Assembly: GCA_963825685.1 (NCBI GenBank)
Contig: CAWGUD010000016.1
Span: 62,001 to 126,000 of the forward strand
Reading direction: 5' to 3'
Length of the DNA: 64,000 bases
From: JAOUEA01 sp963825685
GTDB lineage: Bacteria; Actinomycetota; UBA4738; HRBIN12
Both the position numbers and the translations under genes were made by a program. Each line of letters begins with the position of its first letter. Position 1 is the stretch's first letter. The notes under the pieces are model-generated. The model made no database searches. It worked only from the letters and a program-made list of their open reading frames with translations, and had not been told where the DNA came from. Positions 52,714 to 61,970 of this stretch are shown piece by piece.

Positions 52714-52719
52714 CGGCGC

Positions 52720-53955
52720 ATGAACACCGACCGGGGATCCGGTACCTCCGCCACCTGGTTCAATCCGGGTGTCCGCTCGATCGGGCTCGCGAGCTTCCTC
52801 TCCGACGTGGGCCACGAGATCCCGACGTCGCTGCTGCCGAGCTTCCTCACGGTGACGCTGGGCGCGCCCGCGTCGGCACTCGGGCTGATCGAAGGCATCG
52901 CGGACGGCGCGGCCGGCGTGGCGAAGCTGGGCGGAGGCGCCCTGGCCGACGATCCCGAGCGCCGTTCGAAGGTGGCGGTCGGCGGATACGTGACGACCGC
53001 AGTGCTCTCGAGCGCGATCGGGCTCGCGACCGCGCCATGGCAGGTCCTGGTGCTGCGCACGGGCGCCTGGACGGCACGCGGGGTCCGAGGCCCGGCGCGC
53101 AATGCGGTGCTCGCCGACATGGTCCCGCCCGAGGCGTACGGACGCGCCTACGGGTTCGAGCGCATGGGCGACAACCTCGGCGCGATCGTCGGACCGCTGC
53201 TCGCGATCCCGCTGATCGCGCTCATCGGCGTGCGACCGGCGATGCTCGTCTCGATCGTGCCGGGACTCCTTGCGGCGCTCGCGATGTACTCCGCGATCCG
53301 CCGCGTGCGGCGACCCACAGAGCGGGAACGGCGCCCGATCAGGTTGCAGGTGAGGCCGGTGCTGCGTGGCGGCCTCGGGCGACTGTTCGCGGGCATGGGC
53401 GCGTTCGAGTTCGGCAACTGCGCTGCGACCCTGCTGATCCTGCGCGCCACCGAACTGCTCGAGCCGGGCCGGGGCCAGGATCGCGCGGCCGGCATCGCCG
53501 TGCTGCTCTACGTGCTCTACAACGTGGCCGCGACGCTCGCGAGCCTGCCGGCCGGCCACCTCGGCGACCGACGAGGCACGAGGCTCGTGCTGCTCGGGGG
53601 CGCGGGTGCGTTCCTCGCCGCCTACCTCGTGTTCGCCGGGTCGGGCGCGAGCATCCCGATGCTGGCCGCGGGGTTCGTGCTCGCGGGCGTCGGCATCGGG
53701 GCCGCCGAGACCGCGGAGCACGCTGCGGTCGCCGCGCGGGCTCCCGAAGCGATCCGCGGCAGCGCGTTCGGGCTGCTCGCCGCGATGCAGAGCGCCGGGA
53801 ACCTCGCCGCGAGCGCGGTCGCCGGCATCCTGTGGACGGCCTTCTCCCCCACGGTCGCATTCGTCTGGCTCGCCGCGTGGATGCTCGCGGCCGTGCTCGC
53901 CTTCCTCATGATGCCGGGCGACAACAAGGGCACGGCGACGCTCGCCGAGGGGTAG
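52720..53955 (+). CDS. Major facilitator superfamily transporter
   Basis: 411 aa, 11-12 membrane segments. FLSDVGHEIPTSLLPSFLTVTLGAPASALGLIEGIADG, RTGAWTARGVRGPARNAVLADMVPPEAYGRAYGFERMGDNLGAI and LGDRRGTRLVLL are typical of the actinobacterial MFS group related to sugar-efflux/multidrug transporters. Substrate unknown. Confidence 0.88.
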   Translation: MNTDRGSGTSATWFNPGVRSIGLASFLSDVGHEIPTSLLPSFLTVTLGAPASALGLIEGIADGAAGVAKLGGGALADDPERRSKVAVGGYVTTAVLSSAIGLATAPWQVLVLRTGAWTARGVRGPARNAVLADMVPPEAYGRAYGFERMGDNLGAIVGPLLAIPLIALIGVRPAMLVSIVPGLLAALAMYSAIRRVRRPTERERRPIRLQVRPVLRGGLGRLFAGMGAFEFGNCAATLLILRATELLEPGRGQDRAAGIAVLLYVLYNVAATLASLPAGHLGDRRGTRLVLLGGAGAFLAAYLVFAGSGASIPMLAAGFVLAGVGIGAAETAEHAAVAARAPEAIRGSAFGLLAAMQSAGNLAASAVAGILWTAFSPTVAFVWLAAWMLAAVLAFLMMPGDNKGTATLAEG

Positions 53956-53958
53956 CCT
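53953..53958 (+). promoter_or_regulatory. -10 hexamer TAGCCT, leaderless type
   Basis: TAGCCT ends 7 nt before the ATG at 53966. Confidence 0.45.
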
Positions 53959-53965
53959 GCGAGCG

Positions 53966-54358
53966 ATGAGCGACGCCTACCGCATCGGGGAAGCGGCGAA
54001 GGCGCTCGGCGTGCGCGTCGAGACGCTGCGCCGGTGGGAACGTGACGGCAAGCTGCGCGTCGAGCGCACCAGCGGAGGCCAGCGCACCGTGCCCGCGGCC
54101 GAGGTCGCGCGGCTGCTCGCCGAGCGGCGCCACGACGAGCCGATCGCGGCCGCGAGCGCCCGGAACCGCTTCCCGGGCGTGATCACCGAGGTCAAGCGCG
54201 ACGGACTGGCGGCGACCGTCGAGATCCAGGCCGGGCCCCATCGCGTGCTCGCGTTCATCACGCGGGAAGCCGCCGACCAGCTCGGCCTCGAGCCGGGGAT
54301 GGAAGCCGTCGCCACGGTGAAGGCGACGAGCGTGATGGTGAACCTTCCGGACGAGTAA
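53966..54358 (+). CDS. Molybdate-responsive regulator, MerR-type HTH with Mop domain
   Basis: 130 aa. An N-terminal HTH (YRIGEAAKALGVRVETLRRWERDGKL) of MerR type is followed by a Mop/TOBE domain: ARNRFPGVITEVKRDGLAATVEIQ and TVKATSVMVNLPDE, the oxyanion-binding fold of ModE-like proteins. It precedes modABC, so it is probably their molybdate sensor-regulator. Confidence 0.9.
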   Translation: MSDAYRIGEAAKALGVRVETLRRWERDGKLRVERTSGGQRTVPAAEVARLLAERRHDEPIAAASARNRFPGVITEVKRDGLAATVEIQAGPHRVLAFITREAADQLGLEPGMEAVATVKATSVMVNLPDE

Positions 54359-54378
54359 CGCTAGCTTTCACTGGTTAC
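54355..54378. promoter_or_regulatory. GTAAC-N14-GTTAC before modA
   Basis: Inverted repeat spanning the regulator stop codon and ending 19 nt before the TATCGT -10 of modA. Weak candidate for the molybdate operator. Confidence 0.25.
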
Positions 54379-54396
54379 AGCCGCCTCAAGAGCTGC

Positions 54397-54402
54397 TATC
54401 GT
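54397..54402 (+). promoter_or_regulatory. -10 hexamer TATCGT, leaderless type
   Basis: TATCGT ends 6 nt before the ATG at 54409, which supports that start over an alternative GTG at 54401. Confidence 0.5.
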
Positions 54403-54408
54403 GCGCCG

Positions 54409-55171
54409 ATGCGCCGAGTCGTCCTCGCTGGCCACCGCCTTGGTTCTGCTCGCCGGCTGCGGTGGCACCGGCGACGACACGATCGAGCTGACCGTGTTCG
54501 CGGCGTCGTCGCTCAGCGCCGCGTTCACCGACGAGATCGGACCGGCGTTCGAGGCCGAGCACGAGGGCACCACCGTCGTCTTCAACTTCGCCGCGTCCGA
54601 TGCGCTCGCGGGCCAGATCCAGAGCGAGGGAACCGCCGACGTGTTCGCGAGCGCGAGCGGCACGTGGATGGACGCGGTGCAGGACGACCCGGGTGTCAGC
54701 GACCGACAGGACTTCGTGCAGAACCGGCTCGTGATCATCACCCCGCCCGAGAACCCGGCCGGCATCGGATCGATCGACGACCTCGCGAACGAGGGCGTGC
54801 AGCTCGTGCTCGCCGCCGAGGGTGTGCCCGTCGGTGACTACTCGCGTGAGGCGCTCGCGAACGCCGGTATCGCGATCGAGGCCGAGGCCAACGTCGTCTC
54901 GAACGAGGAGGACAACGCGAGCGTCGTCGCGAAGATCGCAGCAGGCGAGGGCGACGCCGGCATCGTGTACGAGTCCGACGTCTCCGCGGCCGCCGGCAAC
55001 GACGTGGTCGCCGTGGAGATCCCCGACGACGTGAACGTGATCGCCACGTACCCGATCGCCGTCGTCACGGGAGCGCCGAACGCCGATCTCGCCTCGGAGT
55101 TCGTGGAGTTCGTGACGGGTCCCGACGGACAGGCGACGCTCGAGGAGTACGGCTTCATGCCCGTCACCTGA
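54409..55171 (+). CDS. modA: Molybdate ABC transporter substrate-binding lipoprotein, frame broken once
   Basis: About 253 aa. Lipobox LVLLAGCGG, then the ModA body TVFAASSLSAAFTDEIG, FNFAASDALAGQIQSEGTADVFASAS and DAGIVYESDVSAA. An extra G near 54430 separates the start (MRRVVLA) from the rest;a GTG start at 54401 would avoid the shift but gives a poorer signal. Anchored by lipid outside the membrane; binds molybdate or tungstate. Confidence 0.9.
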
Positions 55172-55173
55172 GC

Positions 55174-55956
55174 ATGCGATCGCGCACCCCACTTCCCCTG
55201 TGGATCCTCGCCGGCGTCGGCGTCGTCTTCGTCTCGTTGCCGTTGGTGGCGCTCGTGCTGCGGGCACCGTGGGACGACATCGCCACGTCGCTGCGCGGCG
55301 CCGGCGCGAGCGAGGCGCTGCGCCTCTCGCTCGTCGTCTCGCTCACGGCCACCGCGTTGTCGCTCCTGCTCGGCGTGCCGCTCGCGTGGATCCTGGCTCG
55401 GTCTCGCTTCCCGGGTCGCTCCGTGCTGCGGGCGATCGTCGTGTTGCCGATCGTGCTGCCGCCGGTCGTCGGCGGCATCGGGCTGCTCGCGGCGCTCGGC
55501 CGGGGCGGCGTGGTCGGCCAGTGGCTGTACTCGACGTTCGGCCTGCAGCTGACGTTCACGACGTGGGGAGCGATCCTGGCCACGACCTTCGTCTCGATGC
55601 CGCTCGTCGTGCTCGCGACCGAGGCCGGCCTGCGCTCGATCGATCGTCGCTACGAACAGGCGGCGTCGGCCCTCGGTGCGAGTCCCCGGTACGCGATCCG
55701 CCGGGTCGTGCTGCCGATGCTCGGGCCGCAGCTCGCCGCGGGCGCCGTGCTCGCGTGGGCGCGGGCGCTCGGTGAGTTCGGCGCGACGATCACGTTCGCC
55801 GGGAACCTCGCCGGGCGCACCCAGACCCTGCCGCTCGCCGTGTACGAGACGCGACTGAGCGATCCGGGTGGGGCCATCTTCCTGTCGCTGATCCTGGTCG
55901 TGCTCTCGATCGCGGTGCTCGTGGCGATGCGCGATCGCATCACGCGGGCTCGCTGA
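55174..55956 (+). CDS. modB: Molybdate ABC transporter permease
   Basis: 260 aa, about five to six membrane segments with the inner-membrane permease loop EQAASALGASPRYAIRRVVLPMLGPQL (EAA motif) and the ALGEFGATITFAGN box typical of ModB/CysT. 2 nt after modA. Confidence 0.94.
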   Translation: MRSRTPLPLWILAGVGVVFVSLPLVALVLRAPWDDIATSLRGAGASEALRLSLVVSLTATALSLLLGVPLAWILARSRFPGRSVLRAIVVLPIVLPPVVGGIGLLAALGRGGVVGQWLYSTFGLQLTFTTWGAILATTFVSMPLVVLATEAGLRSIDRRYEQAASALGASPRYAIRRVVLPMLGPQLAAGAVLAWARALGEFGATITFAGNLAGRTQTLPLAVYETRLSDPGGAIFLSLILVVLSIAVLVAMRDRITRAR

Positions 55957-55964
55957 CCACGACC

Positions 55965-57066
55965 ATGGGACTCCACGCCGATCTCGTCGCTCGCCGAGGA
56001 TCGTTCGAGGTGGACGTGGCGCTCGATGTCGACGACGGAGAGACGCTCGCGTTGCTCGGTCCCAACGGCGCCGGCAAGTCCACGGTCGTCGACGCGCTGA
56101 TCGGCACGCTCGAGCTCGCCGAGGGCGTGATCGCGATCGACGGCGAACGCGTCGACGCACTGCCGCCCGAGCAGCGGCCGATCGGCGTCTGCTTCCAGGA
56201 CGACCTGCTCTTCCCGAGGCTCTCCGCGCTCGAGAACGTGGCGTTCCCTCTGCGAGCGCGGAAGGTCCCCAAGGCCGAGGCTCGGCGGCGGGCAGGCGAG
56301 CTGCTCCGAGCGGCTCGCCCCCGCCGTGGATCCGAGCGCGCGACCGAGCTCGATGTCGGGCGGGGAGCGACAGCGCGTCGCGCTCGCCCGAGCGCTCGCA
56401 CCGGACCCCCGACTGCTCGTGCTCGACGAGCCGTTCTCGAACGTCGACGTCTCTGCCCGTCCGGGGCTGCGGGCCCTCGTCCGTGAGGTCACCCGCACGT
56501 TCGGCGGCGCGACGGTGCTGATCGCGCACGACCCGCTCGACGCGCTCACCCTGGCCGACCGCGTCGCGCTGCTCGACGCCGGACGGATCACCCAGACCGG
56601 CACACCCGACGAGATCCGCGCCGCACCCTCGTCGCACTACGCGGCCGACCTGGTCGGGGTGAACCTGTTCGTGGGGGAGCTGGAACCCCTCGAGGACGGG
56701 GCGGCGACGCTGCGCACCCCCGACGGCGAGATCACGGTCTCGCCCGAGGTCGCCGTCGCCTCCGGCACCCGATCGATCGCCAGCCTGAAGCCGATCGACG
56801 TCTCCCTGCACGCACGAGAGCCCGAGGGATCGGCTCGCAACGTCTTCCGGGGAAGGATCGTGGAGATCGCCGACGACGGCGACCGGGCGCGGGTGCGCCT
56901 CGCCACGCGACCGCCGCTGACCGCGGAGGTGACCAGCGGGTCGGTCGCCCGCATGGGACTGCGCACGGGTGGCGAGGTCTGGGCGAGCTTCAAGGCGGTG
57001 GAGGTGTCGTTGCAGATCGACGGAGCCGATACCGCGCAGCCTCCAGCCGGTACCCTTGGTCGGTGA
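55965..57066 (+). CDS. modC: Molybdate ABC transporter ATP-binding protein, frame broken once
   Basis: About 366 aa. Walker A GPNGAGKST, Q-loop VCFQDDLLFPRL, signature MSGGERQRVALA, Walker B LLVLDEPFSNVDV. An extra G near 56313 breaks the frame before the signature (corrected LRALAPAVDPSARPSSMSGGE). The last about 65 residues form a TOBE domain (RGRIVEIADDGDRARVRLATRP). Confidence 0.92.
57051..57056 (+). promoter_or_regulatory. -10 hexamer TACCCT, leaderless type
   Basis: TACCCT ends 6 nt before the GTG at 57063 of lepB, inside the modC 3' end; lepB may therefore have its own promoter despite the GTGA overlap. Confidence 0.45.
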
Positions 57067-57720
57067 AGACCACCGAACGCGAGTCGATCGAGGCGCCGGA
57101 GCCCGGCACCCCCTCGACCCCGAAGAAGCATCGCAATCCCGTCACGCAGTTCCTGGGAGAGCTGCCCGGGTTGATCGTGATGGCGTTCGTGCTGGCGCTG
57201 CTGATCAAGACGTTCCTGGTGCAGGCCTTCTTCATCCCGTCGGGGTCGATGGAACCGACGCTCGTGCCCGGCGACCGCGTGCTCGTGCTGAAGGTGCCCT
57301 ACTACTTCAGCGAGCCCGACCAGGGCGACATCATCGTGTTCGAGGATCCCGACCCGAGCGGCGTGCCCGAGCGGGGACTCGTGAGCGGGTTCTTCCACTG
57401 GATGTTCGAGGGGCTCGGCGTGCAGCGCCCCGACAGCGAGGACTTCATCAAGCGGGTGATCGGCACGCCGGGCGACGTCGTGTCCGCGCGGAGACGGCCA
57501 GGTCTACGTGAACGACGAACCGATCGACGAGCCCTACCTCACCCAGCCCACCGACGACTTCCGCAAGACGAAGGTGCCCCCCGGGACGCTGTTCGTGATG
57601 GGTGACAACCGCGGGAACTCCCTGGACTCGCGCTTCTCGCTCGGGTTCGTCCCGATCGACAACGTGATCGGCAAGGCCGAGATCATCATCTGGCCGCCGG
57701 GCGACCTGAGCCTCATCTAG
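57063..57720 (+). CDS. lepB: Signal peptidase I, frame broken once
   Basis: About 218 aa. Cytoplasmic N-terminus, one membrane segment, then FIPSGSMEPTLVPGDRVLVLK (catalytic Ser), RVIGTPGDVV with catalytic Lys in FIKRVIG, and GDNRGNSLDSRF. Extra C near 57489 before VYVNDEPIDEPYL. Removes signal peptides from exported proteins. GTG start overlaps the modC stop. Confidence 0.93.
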
Positions 57721-57731
57721 TCCAGACGAGA

Positions 57732-60144
57732 CTACTGGTCACGCGAGTCATCGGTGGTGCCGCCGTCGATCAGCACGTCGCGGGCCCCGGGACCGACGGG
57801 CGCCTCCCCCGGCACGAACAGACGGGCGAACGACCAGACGATCGCCGCGATGCCGAAGCCGGCGAGCCACACGATCAGCGGCGGCGGATCGAGCGCGAAG
57901 AACTCCTCGGTCGGCCCCCACGTGAGCGCGACGATGAACATGCCCGCCATCGTCCAGATCAGGGCCAGCCTCGCCCTGGTCAGCGGCGCCGAGAGGATCG
58001 TCAGCACCAGCAATCCGATCCACGTCAGCACCATGACCGCGGTGGTCTGCGCCTCCATCAGCGTGACGCCCGGTTCCTCGCGCGCGAGCCAGTAGGCGAG
58101 CAGGGTCGCGATCGACGCGAGCGTGCCGGTCGGGATCGCGAACCGCAGCACCCGTCGCACGAACCCCGGGCCGGAACCGGTCGGTGTTGGGCGCGAGCGC
58201 CAGGAAGAACGACGGGATGCCGATCGTCACGGCCCCGATCAACGTCAGGTGCCGCGGCAGGAACGGGAAGACGAACCCGAGCACGCCGGTCGCGAGCGAG
58301 ATCAGCATCGCGTACACGGTCTTGTTCAGGTACAGCCCGCTCGTGCGCTCGATGTTGCCGAGCACGCGGCGGCCCTCGGCGACCACCGGCGGCAGCGAGT
58401 CGAACGTCGAGTCGAGCAGCACGAGCTGGGCGACGGCCCGGGTGGCATCGCTCCCCGAGCCCATGGCCACCCCGATGTCGGCGTCCTTCAACGCGAGCGC
58501 GTCGTTCACGCCGTCGCCGGTCATCGCGACCGTGTGCCCTCGCGACTGCAGGGCCTGCACCATCGACCGCTTCTGCTGGGGCGTGACCCGGCCGAACACC
58601 GAGTGCGACTCGAGCACCTCGGCCAGCTCGTCCTGCTCCTCGGGGAGCTCGCGCGCGTCGATCGGCTCGTCGGCGCCGTCGAGCCCCAGCTGGCCGGCGA
58701 TCGCCCCGACCGTGCGGGGGTCGTCGCCGGAGATCACCTTCACGGTGACGTCCTGCTCCTTGAAGTAGCGGAGCGTGTCGGCGGCGTCGGGACGCGGTCG
58801 ATCGCCGAGCACCACGAGGCCCGCCGGCTCGAGGTCGGGTGGAAGCTGCTCGTCGGTGAGCGCCCGCGCGCGCGCCACGAGCAGCACGCGGTGACCCTGG
58901 TCGGCGAGGGCGCGCACCCGGTCACGCAGCTCGTCGGCCCCGTCGACCGCAGTGAGCATCACGTCGGGGGCGCCGAGGAACCACGCGCCATGCTCCTCGA
59001 ACGCGGACGCGCTCCACTTCCGCGACGACGAGAACGGCACGCCATCGGTGGCTCGCCATCCCGAGGCGTCGGGGAAGCGCTCGGCGATCGCGTTCGTCGT
59101 GGCGTTGGGCGAGGGGTCCGCGGCGGCCAGGGCGGCCAGCACGGTCTCGAGACCGGCCGCGTCACCCTCGAGCGGCTCGACCTCCAGCACGGTCAGCTTC
59201 CCTTCCGTGAGGGTGCCGGTCTTGTCGATGCAGAGCACGTCGATGCGCGCGAGGCCCTCGACGGCAGGCAGCTCCTGCACGAGCACCTGTCGTTTGGCGA
59301 GGCGCACGACCGCGACGGCGAACGCGAGCGACGTGAGGAGCACGAGTCCCTCGGGCACCATCGCGACCGTGCCGGCCACGGCGCCCGACATCGCCTCGCG
59401 CCAGTCGTCGCGGGCCCGGATCTGACTGACGAAGAGCAGCGCGGCGGTCGGCACGATCGCCCACGTCACGTAGGTGAGGATCGTGTCGATGCCGGAACGA
59501 AGCTCCGACCGGGTGAGGGTGAACCGGCGGGCGTCCTCGGCCAGCTGCACCGCGTAGGCCTCGGCGCCGACCTTGGTGGCACGGTACCGCCCCGCCCCCG
59601 CGGCGACGAAGGACCCGCTCAGCACCTCGTCGGCCGGGGACTTCTCCACGGCGTCCGATTCACCGGTGAGCAGCGACTCGTCGACCTCGAGACCCCGGCT
59701 CGAGAGCACCTCGCCGTCGACGACGATCTCCGACCCGGCGCCGACGTCGAGCACGTCGTCGAGCACCACGTCGCCGACCGCGATCTCGTGCAGGTCACCG
59801 TCGCGGACCACGCGAGCCTTCGGCGCGGTGAGCAGCGTGAGCCGATCGAGGGTGCGCTTGGCGCGCAGCTCCTGGACGATGCCGATGCCCGCGTTCGCGA
59901 TCAGCACGATGCCGAACAGGGCGTCCTGCAGCGGCCCCACCACGAGGATGATCGCGAGCATCACGCCGAGGATCGCGTTGAACCGCGTGAAGACGTTGGC
60001 CCGCACGATCTGGGCGACCGTGCGCGTGGGGGCGGAGGGCACGTCGTTGATCTGACCGCGCGCGACACGCTCGGCGACCTCGGCCGAGGAGAGTCCCCGT
60101 TCGGGGTCGACGTGCGGCGCCTCGGCGGTCGTGGTCGCGGCCAT
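57732..60144 (-). CDS. ctpE: Cation-transporting P-type ATPase, CtpE-like, frame broken once
   Basis: About 803 aa. IDKTGTLTEGKL with the phosphorylated Asp, LTGESDAVEKSP, TGDGVNDALALKDADIGVAMGSGSDATR, and the EVAERVARGQINDVPSAPTRTVAQIVRANVFTRFNAILG start match mycobacterial CtpE, a calcium uptake ATPase. A missing/extra base in a G run near 58165 (plus strand CCCC) joins the last about 140 residues with two further membrane spans (FVRRVLRFAIPTGTLAS). ATG 8 nt from TACGCT. Confidence 0.88.
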
Positions 60145-60152
60145 GTCCGCCG

Positions 60153-60158
60153 AGCGTA
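60153..60158 (-). promoter_or_regulatory. -10 hexamer TACGCT, leaderless type
   Basis: TACGCT on the minus strand, 8 nt before the ATG at 60144; only 6 bp from the -10 of the opposite gene. Confidence 0.45.
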
Positions 60159-60164
60159 GCGGGC

Positions 60165-60170
60165 TAGGCT
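60165..60170 (+). promoter_or_regulatory. -10 hexamer TAGGCT, leaderless type
   Basis: TAGGCT ends 6 nt before the GTG at 60177. Confidence 0.45.
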
Positions 60171-60176
60171 GCAAGG

Positions 60177-60299
60177 GTGCGGAACCTGTCGATCGCGATC
60201 GGCGCCCTCGTTGCCGTCTGGGCGATGGTGATCGCCGCCCCCTGGGTCCTCGGGCGCAGGATCGCCGGTTTCCGGCTACCCACGGAGCCGACCCCGTGA
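60177..60299 (+). CDS. Small single-span membrane protein
   Basis: 40 aa from a GTG, easily overlooked because of its length. One membrane segment (about residues 4-26) with a basic tail LGRRIAGFRLPTEPTP. It has its own leaderless -10 and its stop overlaps the next GTG (GTGA), which supports that it is translated. No function recognised. Confidence 0.6.
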   Translation: MRNLSIAIGALVAVWAMVIAAPWVLGRRIAGFRLPTEPTP

Positions 60300-60769
60300 C
60301 CGGACCCCCGGCAGGATCAGCAGGGGAACGGCGACTCGCGGTCGACCTGTTCAACGAGACCTGGTCACTGCTCGAGACCGACGACCGCTCGCCGGAGCAG
60401 GACGAGCGCATGATCCATGCCGCGCACGGCTCCCGCCTGCACTGGGAGGCCGCCGGCACCGCCGAGAACGTGGCGGTCGGTGACTGGTTGTGTTCGCGCG
60501 TGTACGCGGTGCTCGGTCGGGCCGAGCCGGCGATGTACCACGCCCGGTGGTGCCTGAGCGCGCGCCGAGTCCGAGCACCTGCCGGGACTGGGTGCGCGCC
60601 GAGGCGCCACGAGGCGATGGCGCGAGCCCACGCCCTGCTGGGTGAGCTCGACGAGGCCCGCCACCACGCCGTCGAGGCCCGGGCGATCTGCGACACGATC
60701 GACGACGCCGACGATCGCGAGGTCGTGCTCGGCGACCTCGCGACGCTTCCCTTCGACCGAGATGCCTGA
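60296..60769 (+). CDS. Helical-repeat (TPR-like) protein, with three +1 insertions that cancel
   Basis: About 156 aa. RRLAVDLFNETWSLLETDDRSPEQDERMIHAAHGSRLHWEAAGT and MYHARWCLS, then HEAMARAHALLGELDEARHHAVEARAICDTIDDADDRE are a helical pattern of an actinobacterial family of unknown function. Between 60561 and 60607 the annotated frame is unlike the family; reading past single extra bases near 60561, 60584 and 60606 restores AESEHLPG and DWVRAEA. Stop overlaps LtrA by 8 nt. Confidence 0.7.
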   Translation: MTGPPAGSAGERRLAVDLFNETWSLLETDDRSPEQDERMIHAAHGSRLHWEAAGTAENVAVGDWLCSRVYAVLGRAEPAMYHARWCLSARRVRAPAGTGCAPRRHEAMARAHALLGELDEARHHAVEARAICDTIDDADDREVVLGDLATLPFDRDA

Positions 60770-61957
60770 GCTGATCCGTCCCGCGCCGATGCGGGAGTTC
60801 GACGGGGAGGAGCGCGCGGCCACCTGGCTCGAGCTCTTCTTCGACCTCTGCTTCGTGGCGGCGGTGGCGGCCCTCGCCCAAGGGCTGCACGACGATCCGA
60901 CCCTGCGGGGCTCTGGCACTTCGCGGCGCTGTTCGTGCCCGTGTGGTGGGCGTGGATGCAGTTCACGTGGTTCGCGACCGCGTGGGACAACGACGACCTG
61001 GTGCACCGGCTCGGGATGCTGACCGCGATGCTGATCGTGATCGTGCTCGCGGCCGGCATCCCGAGGGTCTACGAGGGCAACGACCGGCTCTTCGTGTTCG
61101 CCTACGCGGGCGATGCAGGCGGTCCTGGTGTTGATGTTCGCGAGGGTGCTGCCGCACGCGGGTGACGGCTCGCGGCTTCGCGCGCACGTACCTGACGGGC
61201 GACGCGATCGGCGGGCTCGTGATGCTCTCGTCGATGCTCGTGGAGGCGCCGGCGAGGTACTGGATCTGGGCGCTCGCGCTGCTGGTGCTCATGGTCGACG
61301 CCCGTCTTCGCGGTGCGCGCGTACCAGGGTCAGGCGTTCGATGCCAGGCACGTGCCGGAGCGCTACGGGCTGTTCACGATCATCGTGCTCGGCGAGAGCG
61401 TGATCGCCGTCGCCGCGAGCCTCGGCGACGTGCGCCTCGACGGAGGCGCGATCGGTTCGGCCCTCCTGGGCTTCGCGATCGCAGCGGCGATCTGGTGGAG
61501 CTACTTCGAGACCGTCTCATCGACGTCGCTGTCGCGCGACCGGATGCTCGACTCCTTCCTCTGGGGGTACGGACACCTGTTCGGCTTCGCAGGCATCGCC
61601 GCGACCGCGATCGGTGTCGAGCTCGCGATCGAAGCCGGTGCCGCGGGTGATCACGGCCTCTCCCTCGCGACGCGCCTGATGCTCTGCGGCGGGGTGGCGG
61701 CGTTCCTCGTGTCGCTCGCCGCGGTGCACCTGGCCGAGCACGGCGCCCGTGACCGAGGCATGGCTCAGCGGTCGATCGCGATCCTCGCCCTGCTCGTCCT
61801 GGCGGCGGTCGGTCGGGGCTGGCCGCCCGCCTTGATGGTCGGCGCGACGTTCGTCGTGCTGCTCGTGTCCGTCGTGCTCGACCTCGCCGAGCACGGCGGC
61901 ACGGGCCTGGCCGCCGACCACGGGCCCGACGACGATGGAGTGCCGCCGACGCCGTAG
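60762..61957 (+). CDS. Low-temperature-requirement A (LtrA)-like membrane protein, frame broken four times
   Basis: About 398 aa. Fragments in successive frames: TWLELFFDLCFVAAVAALAQGL (LtrA signature), then LWHFAALFVPVWWAWMQFTWFATAWDNDDLVHRLGMLTAML, AMQAVLVLMFARVLPHA, GDAIGGLVMLSSMLVE and the long PERYGLFTIIVLGESVIAVA end. Breaks near 60909 (missing base), 61109, 61161 and 61302. Multi-span membrane protein, function not settled. Confidence 0.78.
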
Positions 61958-61970
61958 CGGCAGGACGAGC

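Noticed and set aside
18631..57734. Identical short repeat TAGTC-N7-GACTA at 18631-18647 and 57718-57734
   Set aside because: Five-base arms built partly from stop codons of neighbouring genes; most likely coincidence.
57748..61059. Very long minus-strand frame covering the CtpE-like gene and the TPR/LtrA genes
   Set aside because: Beyond 60144 it is Ser/Arg-rich antisense to other genes; only the part from ATG 60144 shows P-ATPase motifs.
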